Part shown: positions 50,575 to 59,590 of the stretch, piece after piece
How positions within the stretch are numbered: the first letter of the stretch is position 1
Layout of the letters: the number at the start of each line of letters is the position of its first letter
DNA from: Mycobacterium europaeum
Lineage (GTDB): Bacteria; Actinomycetota; Actinomycetes; Mycobacteriales; Mycobacteriaceae
NCBI RefSeq assembly: GCF_002102155.1
Contig: NZ_LQOU01000035.1
Location: 79,137-143,136 of the forward strand
Direction of reading: 5' to 3'
DNA: 64,000 nt
Program-made: the position numbers and the translations under genes
Notes under the pieces: generated by a model
Database searches by the model: none
Seen by the model: only the letters and a program-made list of their open reading frames with translations
What the model was told of the DNA's origin: nothing

Positions 50575-51376
50575 CCGGCTCGTCATCTACGCGGGACTCG
50601 TTCTCGGTGCGCTGATCACGTTGGTGCCCTTCGCGCTTGGCCTAGTGACCTCGTTCACCTCGGCACACCAGTTCGCCACGGGGACGCCCCTGCAGCTGCC
50701 CCGCCCGTTCACCCTGGCCAACTACGCCGACCTCGGCGGGGCCGGCTTCGGCCGGGCGGCGGCCGTGACGGCCTTGATGACGGCCGTGATTCTGGTGGGC
50801 CAGTTGACCTTTTCGGTGCTGGCCGCATACGCGTTCGCGCGGTTGGACTTTCCCGGACGCGACGCGCTGTTCTGGGTCTACATCGCGACGTTGATGGTGC
50901 CCGGCACGGTCACGGTGGTGCCGATGTATCTGATGATGGCCCAGCTCGGTCTGCGTAACACGTTCTGGGCGCTGGTGTTGCCGTTCATGTTCGGCTCGCC
51001 GTATGCGATCTTCTTGCTGCGGGAGCACTTTCGCATCATCCCGAACGACTTGGTCAACGCCGCCCACCTGGACGGGGCCAACACCCTGGACGTGATCGTG
51101 CACGTGGTGATCCCGTCGAGCCGGCCGGTGCTGGCGGCCTTGACGCTGATCACGGTGGTCTCGCAGTGGAACAACTTCATGTGGCCGTTGGTGATCACCA
51201 GTGGGCACAAGTGGCGGGTGCTCACGGTCGCGACGGCCGATCTGCAGTCGCGGTTCAACTCGCAGTGGACGCTGGTCATGGCGGCGACGACCGTGGCGAT
51301 CGTCCCGCTGATCGCGCTTTTCGTGATCTTCCAGCGGCACATCGTCGCCTCGATCGTCGTCTCGGGGCTCAAGTGA
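50561..51376 (+). CDS. uspB: Amino-sugar ABC transporter permease UspB
   Basis: The 271-residue MalG-like permease has six helices and the loop N-A-A-H-L-D-G-A-N-T-L-D-V-I-V-H-V-V-I-P. It pairs with UspA. The ATG lies within the end of uspA and its TGA overlaps the GTG of uspC, so all three are translationally coupled. Confidence 0.92.
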   Translation: MTSPSRLVIYAGLVLGALITLVPFALGLVTSFTSAHQFATGTPLQLPRPFTLANYADLGGAGFGRAAAVTALMTAVILVGQLTFSVLAAYAFARLDFPGRDALFWVYIATLMVPGTVTVVPMYLMMAQLGLRNTFWALVLPFMFGSPYAIFLLREHFRIIPNDLVNAAHLDGANTLDVIVHVVIPSSRPVLAALTLITVVSQWNNFMWPLVITSGHKWRVLTVATADLQSRFNSQWTLVMAATTVAIVPLIALFVIFQRHIVASIVVSGLK

Positions 51377-52710
51377 GCCGGCCCCGCGTTTCGACGCTGA
51401 TGGCGTTGGCGCTCGCGCTGGTCGCGGCGCTGCTGGCCGCGACCGCGGTGCTGCTCGACTACTCCGGTCGGCCCGCCGGCGACAAGGTCGTCGTCACGGT
51501 GCGGGTCTGGGGCGAGCAGATCGCGGCCGCCTACCGGCGGTCGTTCGAGGCGTTCAACCGCACGCATCCCGATATCGCGGTGCACACCAGTGTGGTCGCC
51601 TATCCCACGTACTTCGACACGCTGCGCACCGATGTCGCCGGCGGCAGCGCCGATGACATCTTCTGGCTCTCCAACGCATACCTGGCCGCCTACGCCGACA
51701 GCGGCCGGCTGATGGACATCGGCGCGGCGCTCGGGCCGGGCACCGCCTCGGCGTGGGACTCGGCGGTGGTGGACCAGTTCACCCGCCGGGGCGCGCTGTG
51801 GGGGGTGCCGCAGCTGACCGACGCCGGGATCGCGCTGTATTACAACGCCGACCTGCTCGGCGCGGCCGGCGTCGAGCCCGCCCGGCTGAACAGCGTGCGG
51901 TGGAGCACCGACGGCAGCGACACGCTACGCCCAGTGCTGGCCCGGCTCACCGTGGACGCCGACGGACGTCGCGGCGACGCCGCGGGTTTCGACGCTGGAC
52001 GGGTTCGGCAGTGGGGCTACAACGCCGCCAACGACCCGCAAGGGATCTACCTCAACTACGTCGGCTCGGCCGGTGGCGTCTTCCAGCGCGGCGACGAATT
52101 CGCCTTCGACAATCCGGGGGCGGTGCAGGCGTTCCGCTATCTGGTGGGCCTGATCAACGACGACCACGTCGCGCCGCCCGCCTCGGACACCAACGACAAC
52201 GGCGACTTCTCCCGCAACCAGTTTCTGGCCGGCCGGATGGCGCTCTTCCAGTCCGGCACCTACAGCCTGGCGCCGGTGGCCCGCGACGCGCGCTTCCACT
52301 GGGGTGTGACGATGATGCCGGCCGGCCCGGTCGGTCGGGTCAGCGTCACCAACGGCATTGCGGCGGCGGGTAATTCGGCGACAAGGCATCCCGGCGCGGT
52401 GCGCCAGGTCCTGGCGTGGATGGGCAGCAGGGAAGGCAACGAGTTCTTGGGCCGCGAGGGCGCGGCGATCCCGGCGGTCCGGTCGGCTCAACCGGTCTAC
52501 TTCGACTACTGGTCGGCCCGGGGCGTGGACGTCACCCCCTTTTTCAGCGTGCTCGACGGCCCGCGCATCGCCGCACCCGGAGGCGCCGGCTTTCCGGCCG
52601 GCAACGACGCCCTGCGGCCCTACTTCGACGAAATGTTCCTGGGCCGTGGCGATGTCGCTGGAACCCTGAAACGGGCCCAAGCGGCCGCCAACGCAGCCGC
52701 GCAACACTAG
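51373..52710 (+). CDS. uspC: Amino-sugar ABC transporter substrate-binding protein UspC
   Basis: The 445-residue protein has a hydrophobic N-terminal segment (about 8-28) and a family-1 extracellular solute-binding domain (for example F-N-R-T-H-P-D-I-A-V, A-D-D-I-F-W-L-S, and A-L-Y-Y-N-A-D-L-L). No Cys occurs near the signal sequence, so unlike classical actinobacterial binding lipoproteins it appears to be held by an uncleaved anchor or released. GTG start overlaps the uspB stop. The 3' end overlaps the convergent stress-protein gene by 4 bp. Confidence 0.92.
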   Translation: MSRPRVSTLMALALALVAALLAATAVLLDYSGRPAGDKVVVTVRVWGEQIAAAYRRSFEAFNRTHPDIAVHTSVVAYPTYFDTLRTDVAGGSADDIFWLSNAYLAAYADSGRLMDIGAALGPGTASAWDSAVVDQFTRRGALWGVPQLTDAGIALYYNADLLGAAGVEPARLNSVRWSTDGSDTLRPVLARLTVDADGRRGDAAGFDAGRVRQWGYNAANDPQGIYLNYVGSAGGVFQRGDEFAFDNPGAVQAFRYLVGLINDDHVAPPASDTNDNGDFSRNQFLAGRMALFQSGTYSLAPVARDARFHWGVTMMPAGPVGRVSVTNGIAAAGNSATRHPGAVRQVLAWMGSREGNEFLGREGAAIPAVRSAQPVYFDYWSARGVDVTPFFSVLDGPRIAAPGGAGFPAGNDALRPYFDEMFLGRGDVAGTLKRAQAAANAAAQH

Positions 52711-53585
52711 CCGGGCAGCACCAGCACCGGCACCGGGCTCTCGCGGATGATCTTGGTGCTGCGCGAACCGAGGAAGACGCGCCGGATGTCGCCGCGCGGC
52801 CGGGTGCCCAACGCCAGGATCTCGCCCTCCTGCCAATCCGCCTTCGCCAGTGCTTCTTTCCAGCTGCGACCGGTGACCACCTGCAGCGCAACGTCGTCGC
52901 TGACCACCCCGTCGGTCTTGAGCTCCTGGAGGATGTCCCGCACTTGCGACGCCCAGGCCTGCAGCACCTGGTCCTCGACCTCGAGCCCGACCTCCGGCGG
53001 ATACATCGTCTTGCCGCGGACCGCGAACGTGATGACGCGCACCGGCACACCGAATCGCCGCCCGAAGTCGAAGCAGCGTTTCACCACGTCGATCGCGTCA
53101 GGGGTGGCCGAGTAGGCGCAGGTGAGCCGGGTCAACTTGCCTTCGTGCGAACGGTATTCACGCGGGCTGATGGCCACCGGCACGGTCGAGGCGTGCAGCA
53201 GCCAGTCTGCGGTGGAACCGATCAGCACTTGACCGCGGCCGCCGCTGGGCAACGAGCCCAGCACCAGCACGTCGGCGTTGACCTCCTGAATGACCTCGAG
53301 GAGTCCCCCCGACACCGATCCGTGCGCCCGGTGCACGTAGGTGACCTCGATCCCGTCGGCCATCGCAGCCAGAATTCCGGCGGCCTCGTGCGCCGACTCC
53401 GCGGCCAGGGCGTGGGCCCACAGCTCGAACTCGGCGTCGACCCGGGCGCGTGACGGCGTGAGCCACGGCCTGGGCACGACGGTCGCCACCGTCAGCGAGG
53501 TGCCGCGGGTGCGCGCGATGCGCACACCCAGGTGCAATCCCGAGAGCCCGACCTTCCCGGCCCGGTACCCGACGACGACGGTCAC
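52707..53585 (-). CDS. Tandem universal stress protein
   Basis: The 292-residue protein has two Usp domains (about 1-140 and 150-292). The second ends with the ATP-binding-type G-x2-G-x9-G-[ST] region G-T-R-P-R-G-D-I-R-R-V-F-L-G-S and the first with G-S-L-P-S-G-G-R-G-Q-V-L-I-G-S-T, so nucleotide binding is likely in both. The GTG start overlaps the rocE stop, giving a coupled pair, so it may monitor amino-acid uptake or energy state. Matches Rv2319c in gene order. Confidence 0.9.
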   Translation of the reverse strand: MTVVVGYRAGKVGLSGLHLGVRIARTRGTSLTVATVVPRPWLTPSRARVDAEFELWAHALAAESAHEAAGILAAMADGIEVTYVHRAHGSVSGGLLEVIQEVNADVLVLGSLPSGGRGQVLIGSTADWLLHASTVPVAISPREYRSHEGKLTRLTCAYSATPDAIDVVKRCFDFGRRFGVPVRVITFAVRGKTMYPPEVGLEVEDQVLQAWASQVRDILQELKTDGVVSDDVALQVVTGRSWKEALAKADWQEGEILALGTRPRGDIRRVFLGSRSTKIIRESPVPVLVLPG

Positions 53586-55027
53586 AGCGCGTCCCGCTGA
53601 AGCGATTGGCTGTTGAGCGCGCTGTGATGGCGGCCCCACACGAAGTAGAAGATTAACGCGAGCGCGACCCAGCCGCTGAACGCGATCCAGGTGTACCAAT
53701 GCAGGCTGGCCAGGATGTATCCGCACGCCAACACCGAGAGGGCCGGCGTCACGGGATACCCGGGGACCTTGAAAGCCCGTGGCAGGCCGGGCTCCCGCAC
53801 CCGCAGGATGATCACCCCGACGGAGACGACGACGAACGCGGTGAGCGTGCCGATGGACACCATGTCCGCCAACTTTTCCAGCGGTATGAAGGCGGCCAAC
53901 GCCGAGGCCGCGATCGCCACGATCACCGTGTTGCTCACCGGCGTCATGGTGCGCGTGTTCACCCGCGCGAATCGCGACGGCAGCAGCCCGTCGCGGCCCA
54001 TTGCGAACAGGATGCGCGTCTGCCCGTACATGGTGACCAGCGTGACCGAGAAGATCGAGATCACCGCCCCCGCAGCCAGAATGGTGCTGGCCCAGCTGCC
54101 GCGGGTGACGTTGTCGAGGATGGTGGCCAGCCCGGCCTCCTGCTGCGCGGCGAACTCCTGCCACGGCTGGGTCCCGAGCGCGGCCAGCGCGACCAACAGG
54201 TACACGCTGGTCACGGTGAGCAGCGCCGCGATCAGCGCGCGCGGCATGGTGTGCTGCGGGTTCTTCACCTCGTCACCCGCGGTCGACACGGCGTCGAGGC
54301 CGATGTACGAGAAGAAGATGGTGCCCGCGGCCGAGCCGATGCCCGCGGCGCCGAACGGCGCGAAGTCGCGCAGGTGGCTCTCGTCGAAGGCGGTGAACGC
54401 GACGACGACGAAGATCAGCAGCACGCCGAGCTTGATCAGCACCATGATCGTGTTGACTTTCGCCGATTCGCTGGCGCCGCGGATGAGCAGCACGGCGCAC
54501 AGCGCGAGCAAGATGATCGACGGCAGATTCACGAAGCCGGGTTGCGCGTCCCAGGGCGCGGCGGACAGCGCGTGCGGGAATTGAATTCCGAGGACATTGC
54601 TGAGCAGCTTGTTGAGGTAGCCGCTCCAGCTGACCGCGACCGCGGCGGTCGACACCCCGTATTCCAGCAGCAGGCAGGCGGCCACCCCCATCGCGACGGC
54701 CTCGCCCAAAGTGGTGTACGCGTACGAGTAGGACGACCCGGAAACCGGTACCGCCGAGGCCAATTCGGCATAGCAGATGGCCGCGAGCCCGGCCGCCAGC
54801 CCGGCGATGAGGAACGACAGGATCACCCCGGGGCCGGCATCGGGGACGGCCTGAGACATGACGAAGAAGATGCCCGTCCCGACCGTGGAGCCGACCCCGA
54901 ACATGGTCAGCTGGAAAGTTCCGATGCTCCGCTTGAGGTGGTTCGCGGCCCCGGAGGCGACCACGTTGCCGACGACTGGGCGGCGCCGGAGCATCTGCTC
55001 TTTCAGGCTGATCGACGTGGGTGGCAT
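53582..55027 (-). CDS. rocE: APC-family amino acid permease (cationic, RocE-type)
   Basis: The 481-residue protein has about twelve helices and the APC start motif F-G-V-G-S-T-V-G-T-G-I-F. It belongs to the cationic amino acid transporter group (CAT-like). Context with rocD and a guanidino-hydrolase gene suggests arginine or ornithine uptake. It lies 24 bp after rocD and overlaps the stress-protein gene. Confidence 0.88.
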   Translation of the reverse strand: MPPTSISLKEQMLRRRPVVGNVVASGAANHLKRSIGTFQLTMFGVGSTVGTGIFFVMSQAVPDAGPGVILSFLIAGLAAGLAAICYAELASAVPVSGSSYSYAYTTLGEAVAMGVAACLLLEYGVSTAAVAVSWSGYLNKLLSNVLGIQFPHALSAAPWDAQPGFVNLPSIILLALCAVLLIRGASESAKVNTIMVLIKLGVLLIFVVVAFTAFDESHLRDFAPFGAAGIGSAAGTIFFSYIGLDAVSTAGDEVKNPQHTMPRALIAALLTVTSVYLLVALAALGTQPWQEFAAQQEAGLATILDNVTRGSWASTILAAGAVISIFSVTLVTMYGQTRILFAMGRDGLLPSRFARVNTRTMTPVSNTVIVAIAASALAAFIPLEKLADMVSIGTLTAFVVVSVGVIILRVREPGLPRAFKVPGYPVTPALSVLACGYILASLHWYTWIAFSGWVALALIFYFVWGRHHSALNSQSLQRDAL

Positions 55028-55051
55028 GCCCCTCCTTGTTCGATCAGCTGA

Positions 55052-56287
55052 TTATGGGCCAGCCTCCCGCAACGCCGTAGCGAACTGCTCAACCGCCCAG
55101 TCGATTTCTTGCGCGGTGATCACCAGCGGGGGCGCGAACCGCAGCGTCGAGGAGTGGGTGTCCTTGACCAGCACACCGCGGTCGGCGAGCCGAAGGCTCA
55201 TCTGCTTGCCCGTCCCGAGCGCCGGGTCGATGTCGACGCCCGCCCACAGGCCCAGGCCGCGCACGGCCTGCACACCGTGCCCCACCAGTTCGCGCAGCCG
55301 CGCGTGCAAGCGCCCGCCCAGCTCCGCCGAGCGAACCTGGAACTCTCCGCGGCCCAGCATGGCGACCACGGTGGTGCCGATGGCGGCGGCCAACGGGTTG
55401 CCGCCGAAGGTGGAGCCGTGTTCGCCGGGGTGCAGGACGCCCAGGACCTCGCGGTCGGCGACGACCGCCGACAGCGGAACCACGCCGCCGCCCAGCGCTT
55501 TGCCGAGCAGGTAGACGTCGGGCACCACGCCCCAGTGGTCGCAGGCGAAGGTGTGCCCCGCACGCGCCAGCCCGGACTGGATCTCGTCGGCGATCATCAG
55601 CACGTTGTGCCTGCTGCACAGCGCGCGGACGGCCGGCAGGTAGTCGTCGGGCGGGACGACGATGCCCGCCTCGCCCTGGATCGGTTCGAGCAGCACCGCG
55701 ACGGTGTGGTCGTCGATCGCGCGGGCCAGCGCGGCGGCGTCGCCGAAGGGCACCGAGCGGAAGCCGGGGGTGAACGGTCCGAATCCCGCCCGCGCGGTGG
55801 GATCCGAGGAGAAGCTGACGATGCTGATCGTGCGGCCGTGAAAGTTGTTGTCCGCCACGATGATGTTCGCCCGGCCGTCGGGCACGCCCTTGACGTCGGC
55901 GCCCCACTTGCGGGCGATCTTGAGGCCGCTCTCCACGGCTTCGGCGCCCGAGTTCATCGGCAGCACCAGGTCCTTGCCGCACAGCCGCGCGAGCGCGGCG
56001 CAGAACGGGCCGAGCGTGTCCGAATGGAACGCGCGGCTGACCAGCGTGACGGTGTCGAGCTGGGCGTGGGCCGCCGCGGTGATCTCGGGGTTGCGGTGGC
56101 CGAAGTTGACCGCCGAGTAGGCGGCCAGGCAGTCCAGGTAGCGCCGGCCCTCCACATCGGTGATCCAGGCGCCCTCGGCGCTGGCCGCCACCACGGGCAA
56201 CGGCGAATAGTTATGCGCGGCATGGCGTTCGACCAGGCCGATCGCGGCCTCGGTCCGGGTCGACGTCCGGGCGTCAAGGATCGTCAT
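55052..56287 (-). CDS. rocD: Ornithine aminotransferase
   Basis: The 411-residue class III aminotransferase has the PLP Lys263 in L-G-K-A-L-G-G-G, Asp234-Glu235 in I-A-D-E-I-Q, and substrate-side G-A-E-A-V-E. It converts ornithine and 2-oxoglutarate to glutamate semialdehyde and glutamate. In M. tuberculosis H37Rv this gene is, as I recall, split into rocD1 and rocD2; here it is one uninterrupted frame. The ATG overlaps the stop of the upstream hydrolase gene. Confidence 0.95.
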   Translation of the reverse strand: MTILDARTSTRTEAAIGLVERHAAHNYSPLPVVAASAEGAWITDVEGRRYLDCLAAYSAVNFGHRNPEITAAAHAQLDTVTLVSRAFHSDTLGPFCAALARLCGKDLVLPMNSGAEAVESGLKIARKWGADVKGVPDGRANIIVADNNFHGRTISIVSFSSDPTARAGFGPFTPGFRSVPFGDAAALARAIDDHTVAVLLEPIQGEAGIVVPPDDYLPAVRALCSRHNVLMIADEIQSGLARAGHTFACDHWGVVPDVYLLGKALGGGVVPLSAVVADREVLGVLHPGEHGSTFGGNPLAAAIGTTVVAMLGRGEFQVRSAELGGRLHARLRELVGHGVQAVRGLGLWAGVDIDPALGTGKQMSLRLADRGVLVKDTHSSTLRFAPPLVITAQEIDWAVEQFATALREAGP

Positions 56288-57141
56288 GGAAACATCTCCA
56301 GGGTGCAGCACTTGACCGAACCGCCGCCCTTGAGGAGTTCGGACAGGTCCACGCCGACGGGCTCGAATCCCGCGTCGCGCAGTTGTGCGGCGAAACCCGT
56401 TGCGGCCGACGGAAGGACGACGTTCAGGCCGTCCGAGACGACGTTCAGGCCGAGCACGAACGCGTCGGCGCTGCCGACGACGATCGCATCGGGAAACAGC
56501 TCGCGCAGTTGGTCCTGAGCGGCCGCGCTGAACGCCGGCGGGTAAAACGCGATGGTGTGGTCGTCGAGGACGGCCAGCGCGGTGTCGAGGTGATAGAAGC
56601 GCGGATCGACCAACTCCAGCGAGACGACGAGCGTCCGCAGCGCCGCGGAGATCTCGGCGTGCGCCCGCAGGTCGGTGCGAAAGCCGTAGCCCGCCAACAC
56701 CGTTTCGCCGACCATCAATAAGTCGCCCTGCCCCTCGTTGACGTGACGGGTGGACACGGGCCGGTACCCGAGCGAGGACATCCACTGGGCGTAGGCGCGC
56801 GACTCGCCGGCCCGCTCGGCGAATCGGAACCTGGCGACGATCGCGACGTCGCCCGCGATGAATCCGCCGTTGGCGGCGTACACCATGTCCGGCAGTCCGG
56901 GCGCGGGCGCGATCGCCTCAACCTGGTGGCCCAGCCGAAGATAGGTGGTGCGCAGGTCGTCCCACTGGGCCTGCGCGAGAGCGACGTCGACGGGCGTCGC
57001 GACGTCCATCCAGGGGTTGATCGCATACTCGACCGCGAAGAACGCGGGCGGCGTCATCGCGTACCGGCGGGCGCGGGGCGTGCGGACCCGGCCGGCGGGT
57101 GACGAGCCCGATCCGGCCGCCACGACGTAGTGTTCCGTCAT
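56284..57141 (-). CDS. Guanidino-group hydrolase (DDAH-like; possibly arginine dihydrolase)
   Basis: The 285-residue protein has the alpha/beta propeller of guanidino-modifying enzymes: A-A-N-G-G-F (Asn91), E-G-Q-G-D-L-L, catalytic His184 and Asp186 in F-Y-H-L-D-T and the C-terminal nucleophile in G-G-S-V-K-C-C (278/279). Classical members make citrulline; Asn in the A-N-G-G position is, as I recall, seen in arginine dihydrolases that make ornithine directly. Since ornithine aminotransferase is encoded next, direct ornithine production fits better. First gene of the roc operon, opposite an AsnC regulator. Rv2323c-like. Confidence 0.85.
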   Translation of the reverse strand: MTEHYVVAAGSGSSPAGRVRTPRARRYAMTPPAFFAVEYAINPWMDVATPVDVALAQAQWDDLRTTYLRLGHQVEAIAPAPGLPDMVYAANGGFIAGDVAIVARFRFAERAGESRAYAQWMSSLGYRPVSTRHVNEGQGDLLMVGETVLAGYGFRTDLRAHAEISAALRTLVVSLELVDPRFYHLDTALAVLDDHTIAFYPPAFSAAAQDQLRELFPDAIVVGSADAFVLGLNVVSDGLNVVLPSAATGFAAQLRDAGFEPVGVDLSELLKGGGSVKCCTLEMFP

Positions 57142-57176
57142 AGATCAACGGTATTTGCGCGCTCTGACACAATCAA

Positions 57177-57244
57177 ACGCTATGCATTGCGTGTCTATAC
57201 GCGATTTATTGCGTTAGACTGGCCTCGCCATCGATTTATTGCGG
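57177..57244. promoter_or_regulatory. Three phased copies of a 16-bp motif between roc operon and AsnC gene
   Basis: ACGC-N8-GCGT occurs at 57177-57192 and 57199-57214, and a weaker copy at 57229-57244; all share the ATTGCG core. The spacings are 22 and 30 bp, near two and three helical turns, so proteins bound would lie on one DNA face, as Lrp/AsnC octamers do. They sit in the only clearly A/T-rich stretch of the region. Confidence 0.65.
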
Positions 57245-57263
57245 CTGATCGAAGGGAACGGTG

Positions 57264-57710
57264 ATGGAGCGCCTCGACGACACCGACGCCCGCATCCTGG
57301 CCGAGCTGACCGAGCACGCGCGGGCCACGTTCGCCGAGATCGGCGAGAAGGTCAATCTGTCCGCCCCTGCGGTCAAGCGGCGCGTGGACCGGATGCTGGA
57401 CGCCGGCGTCATCAAGGGCTTCACCACGGTCGTCGACCGAAATGCGCTGGGCTGGAACACCGAAGCCTACGTGCAGGTGTTCTGCCACGGCACCATCGCG
57501 CCGGATCGGCTGCGGGCGGCCTGGGTGGACATGCCCGAGGTAGTCAGCGCCGCGACGGTGACCGGAACGTCGGACGCCATCCTGCACGTCCTGGCGCGCG
57601 ACATGCGCCACCTGGAAGCCGTCCTCGAGCGTATCCGGTCGAGCGCGGACATCGAGCGCAGCGAGAGCATCGTGGTGTTGTCGAACCTCATCGACCGGAT
57701 GCGGACTTAG
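57264..57710 (+). CDS. Lrp/AsnC-family regulator
   Basis: The 148-residue protein has the N-terminal helix-turn-helix (A-R-I-L-A-E-L-T-E-H-A-R and S-A-P-A-V-K-R-R-V-D-R-M) and the C-terminal RAM ligand-binding domain. GAAGGGA (57251-57257) precedes the start; GTG at 57261 is an alternative. It is divergent from the hydrolase-rocD-rocE-usp operon and very likely controls it in response to arginine, ornithine or another amino acid through the phased repeats in the gap. Rv2324-like. Confidence 0.92.
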   Translation: MERLDDTDARILAELTEHARATFAEIGEKVNLSAPAVKRRVDRMLDAGVIKGFTTVVDRNALGWNTEAYVQVFCHGTIAPDRLRAAWVDMPEVVSAATVTGTSDAILHVLARDMRHLEAVLERIRSSADIERSESIVVLSNLIDRMRT

Positions 57711-57722
57711 CGGTGCGCGCCA

Positions 57723-57778
57723 CGAGCCTAACCGCACCGCGAAATGCCGGTCGCTTTTTCGCAGTGGGGTTAGGCTCG
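57723..57778. terminator. Long hairpin shared by two convergent genes
   Basis: Arms 57723-57744 and 57757-57778 pair over 22 bp with two mismatches; a run of five T lies at the loop side. It begins 13 bp after the AsnC-type gene and covers the last codons of the sulfatase, so it can end transcription from both sides. Confidence 0.7.
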
Positions 57779-59590
57779 CGGCGTCAGGGCGTTGCCGACC
57801 AACCGCTTCAGCACCGATGGCCGCCGCACCGCGGGTGGTCGACGAGAAGCGTAGGGCCATGGCACATTTCGCTCGGGCACGGAATCGGCCCGGGCGTGTT
57901 TGAGCTGCATCCGCAGGTGCGCACGGAGGGCATGCAGGTCCGGGTCGGTCCAACGGTTGATCGCTTCGATCGGATCGGCGGTGAGGTCGTACAGCTCCCA
58001 CTGGTCGTCGAGCGGCGTCGTGCGGTACGCGTCTCCCCCGAACCCGTTGGCCGCCAGGTGCCGCACGCCCGGCTCCGTCCAGGTGCCCGGGTCGTCGAAG
58101 GTACGCACCAGCTTCCAAAGATGGCCTGCGCCACCGGTGGCCGTCGTCTCGTCGACGCGGACCACCAAGCCCTCGAAGTTGGAGGCGGTGTGGGCCGGGA
58201 CCCGGATGCGCAGCGGCGCGGGCGGATCGACGGTCCGCTTCAGCCGGCGCGCCAATCCCGATGCGCCGCTGTCCCCTTCGAGCATGTTGTCGCGGGTCAT
58301 CACATAGACGGCGCGGCTCTCGTCGGCCGCGGCGCCGTCCACGATCGGCATGAGGTTCCGCCCGGGCAGCGGATGCACCTCGGAGAACGACTCGACCAGC
58401 GTGGCGGCCACCGCCGCGACGTCGACGCCGGCCGCCGCCAGCAGGGTGGGGACCAGGTCGACGTGTGAGGTCGGCGCGGTGACCCGCCGTGGCCGCGTCG
58501 CCCGCTCGCCGATGCGCGCGACGACGAAGGGAACTCGGGTGGCCTCGTCGTACAGGTTGAACCACTTTTGGTGCAGGCCGCCGTGGGCGCCCAGCAGGTC
58601 GCCGTGGTCGGCGGTGCGCACCAATACCGCGTTGCCCGAACCGCCTTCGGTGACCGCCCGCCGGACGCGGTCGATGGGGCCGTCCACCTCGGCGTGCAGC
58701 CGGTAGTAGAGGTCGCGGTAGCGCTGCGCGTTGCGCTCGTAGGTTCGGTCGACCGCGGGCGCGGGGCCGTAGCCGGAGTAGTAGGCCTCGCGAAAGGCGA
58801 TCTGCGCCGCCGGCTTGGTGGACAGGTCCTCCTCCGCGGTGGGCGGCGCGGGCACCGCGGGCGGGTCGAGCGGTGACGGCTTGACCGGGCTCCGGCGCGA
58901 CCAGGCCGGGAAGAGCACGACGTCGTGGGGATTGACGAAGCTGGCGACCAGAAGGAACGGACGCAACGCGGCGGGGTCGCCCTCGCGGCGGCGCGCGTAG
59001 CGATCGGCGAGCCATGCGACCACCCGGTCGGCGATCAGCGGGTCGCGTCGGACGCCGGCGTCGGCCAACGCCGCCCCGTGCGGCTCAGGACCGACCCACC
59101 CGGAGAAACCGAACGGCCCCAGCGGGTCTGCCGCCAGGTAGCGCCGCACCGCCGCGGCGTCGACGACACCGTTGTTGTCGTTGGTGGCCAGCGGCCGGCC
59201 GGTGGCCGGGTCGGTGATATCGGCGTGCGAGATGTGCCACTTGCCGTCGTAATGGGTGTCGTATCCGGCCGCGCGGAACCAGTTGCCCAGCGTGGGCACC
59301 TCGCCCTGGCGTAGCCAGCGCATGCGCGAATCGTGGGCGGTCTTTCCGATGCCATCGGTCTGGGTGACGCCGTGCAGATCGGGGTAGTGTCCGGTGAAAA
59401 TGGTTGGGCGGCTGGGCACGCAGGCCAGCGAGCCGGTGTAGTGCCGGGTGAAGCTGACGCCGTGGTCGTCGAACCATCTGCGGCCGGTAAGCGTCCGGTC
59501 GCGCCACGCCAGCACGTCGGGAGCCTCGTACGGCGGCACCGCGCGTTCCTCGTCGGTCATGATGACGACGACGTCGGGGCGATCAGACAC
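57770..59590 (-). CDS. Sulfatase (formylglycine-dependent)
   Basis: The 606-residue enzyme carries the sulfatase motif C-V-P-S-R with Cys57 as the residue converted to formylglycine, the N-terminal metal site I-M-T-D-E, and T-A-D-H-G-D-L-L-G near the middle. It hydrolyses a sulfate ester; the substrate is unknown. No signal peptide is seen, so it is probably cytosolic. GTG at 59590 is preferred because GGAG lies eight bases upstream; an ATG at 59614 is possible. It overlaps the SRPBCC gene by 8 bp. Confidence 0.92.
   Translation of the reverse strand: MSDRPDVVVIMTDEERAVPPYEAPDVLAWRDRTLTGRRWFDDHGVSFTRHYTGSLACVPSRPTIFTGHYPDLHGVTQTDGIGKTAHDSRMRWLRQGEVPTLGNWFRAAGYDTHYDGKWHISHADITDPATGRPLATNDNNGVVDAAAVRRYLAADPLGPFGFSGWVGPEPHGAALADAGVRRDPLIADRVVAWLADRYARRREGDPAALRPFLLVASFVNPHDVVLFPAWSRRSPVKPSPLDPPAVPAPPTAEEDLSTKPAAQIAFREAYYSGYGPAPAVDRTYERNAQRYRDLYYRLHAEVDGPIDRVRRAVTEGGSGNAVLVRTADHGDLLGAHGGLHQKWFNLYDEATRVPFVVARIGERATRPRRVTAPTSHVDLVPTLLAAAGVDVAAVAATLVESFSEVHPLPGRNLMPIVDGAAADESRAVYVMTRDNMLEGDSGASGLARRLKRTVDPPAPLRIRVPAHTASNFEGLVVRVDETTATGGAGHLWKLVRTFDDPGTWTEPGVRHLAANGFGGDAYRTTPLDDQWELYDLTADPIEAINRWTDPDLHALRAHLRMQLKHARADSVPERNVPWPYASRRPPAVRRPSVLKRLVGNALTPRA

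Noticed and set aside
57195..59015. Long minus-strand frame covering the AsnC gene and part of the sulfatase
   Set aside because: The translation is Arg/Pro-rich shadow sequence; AsnC and sulfatase frames are clearly the real ones.
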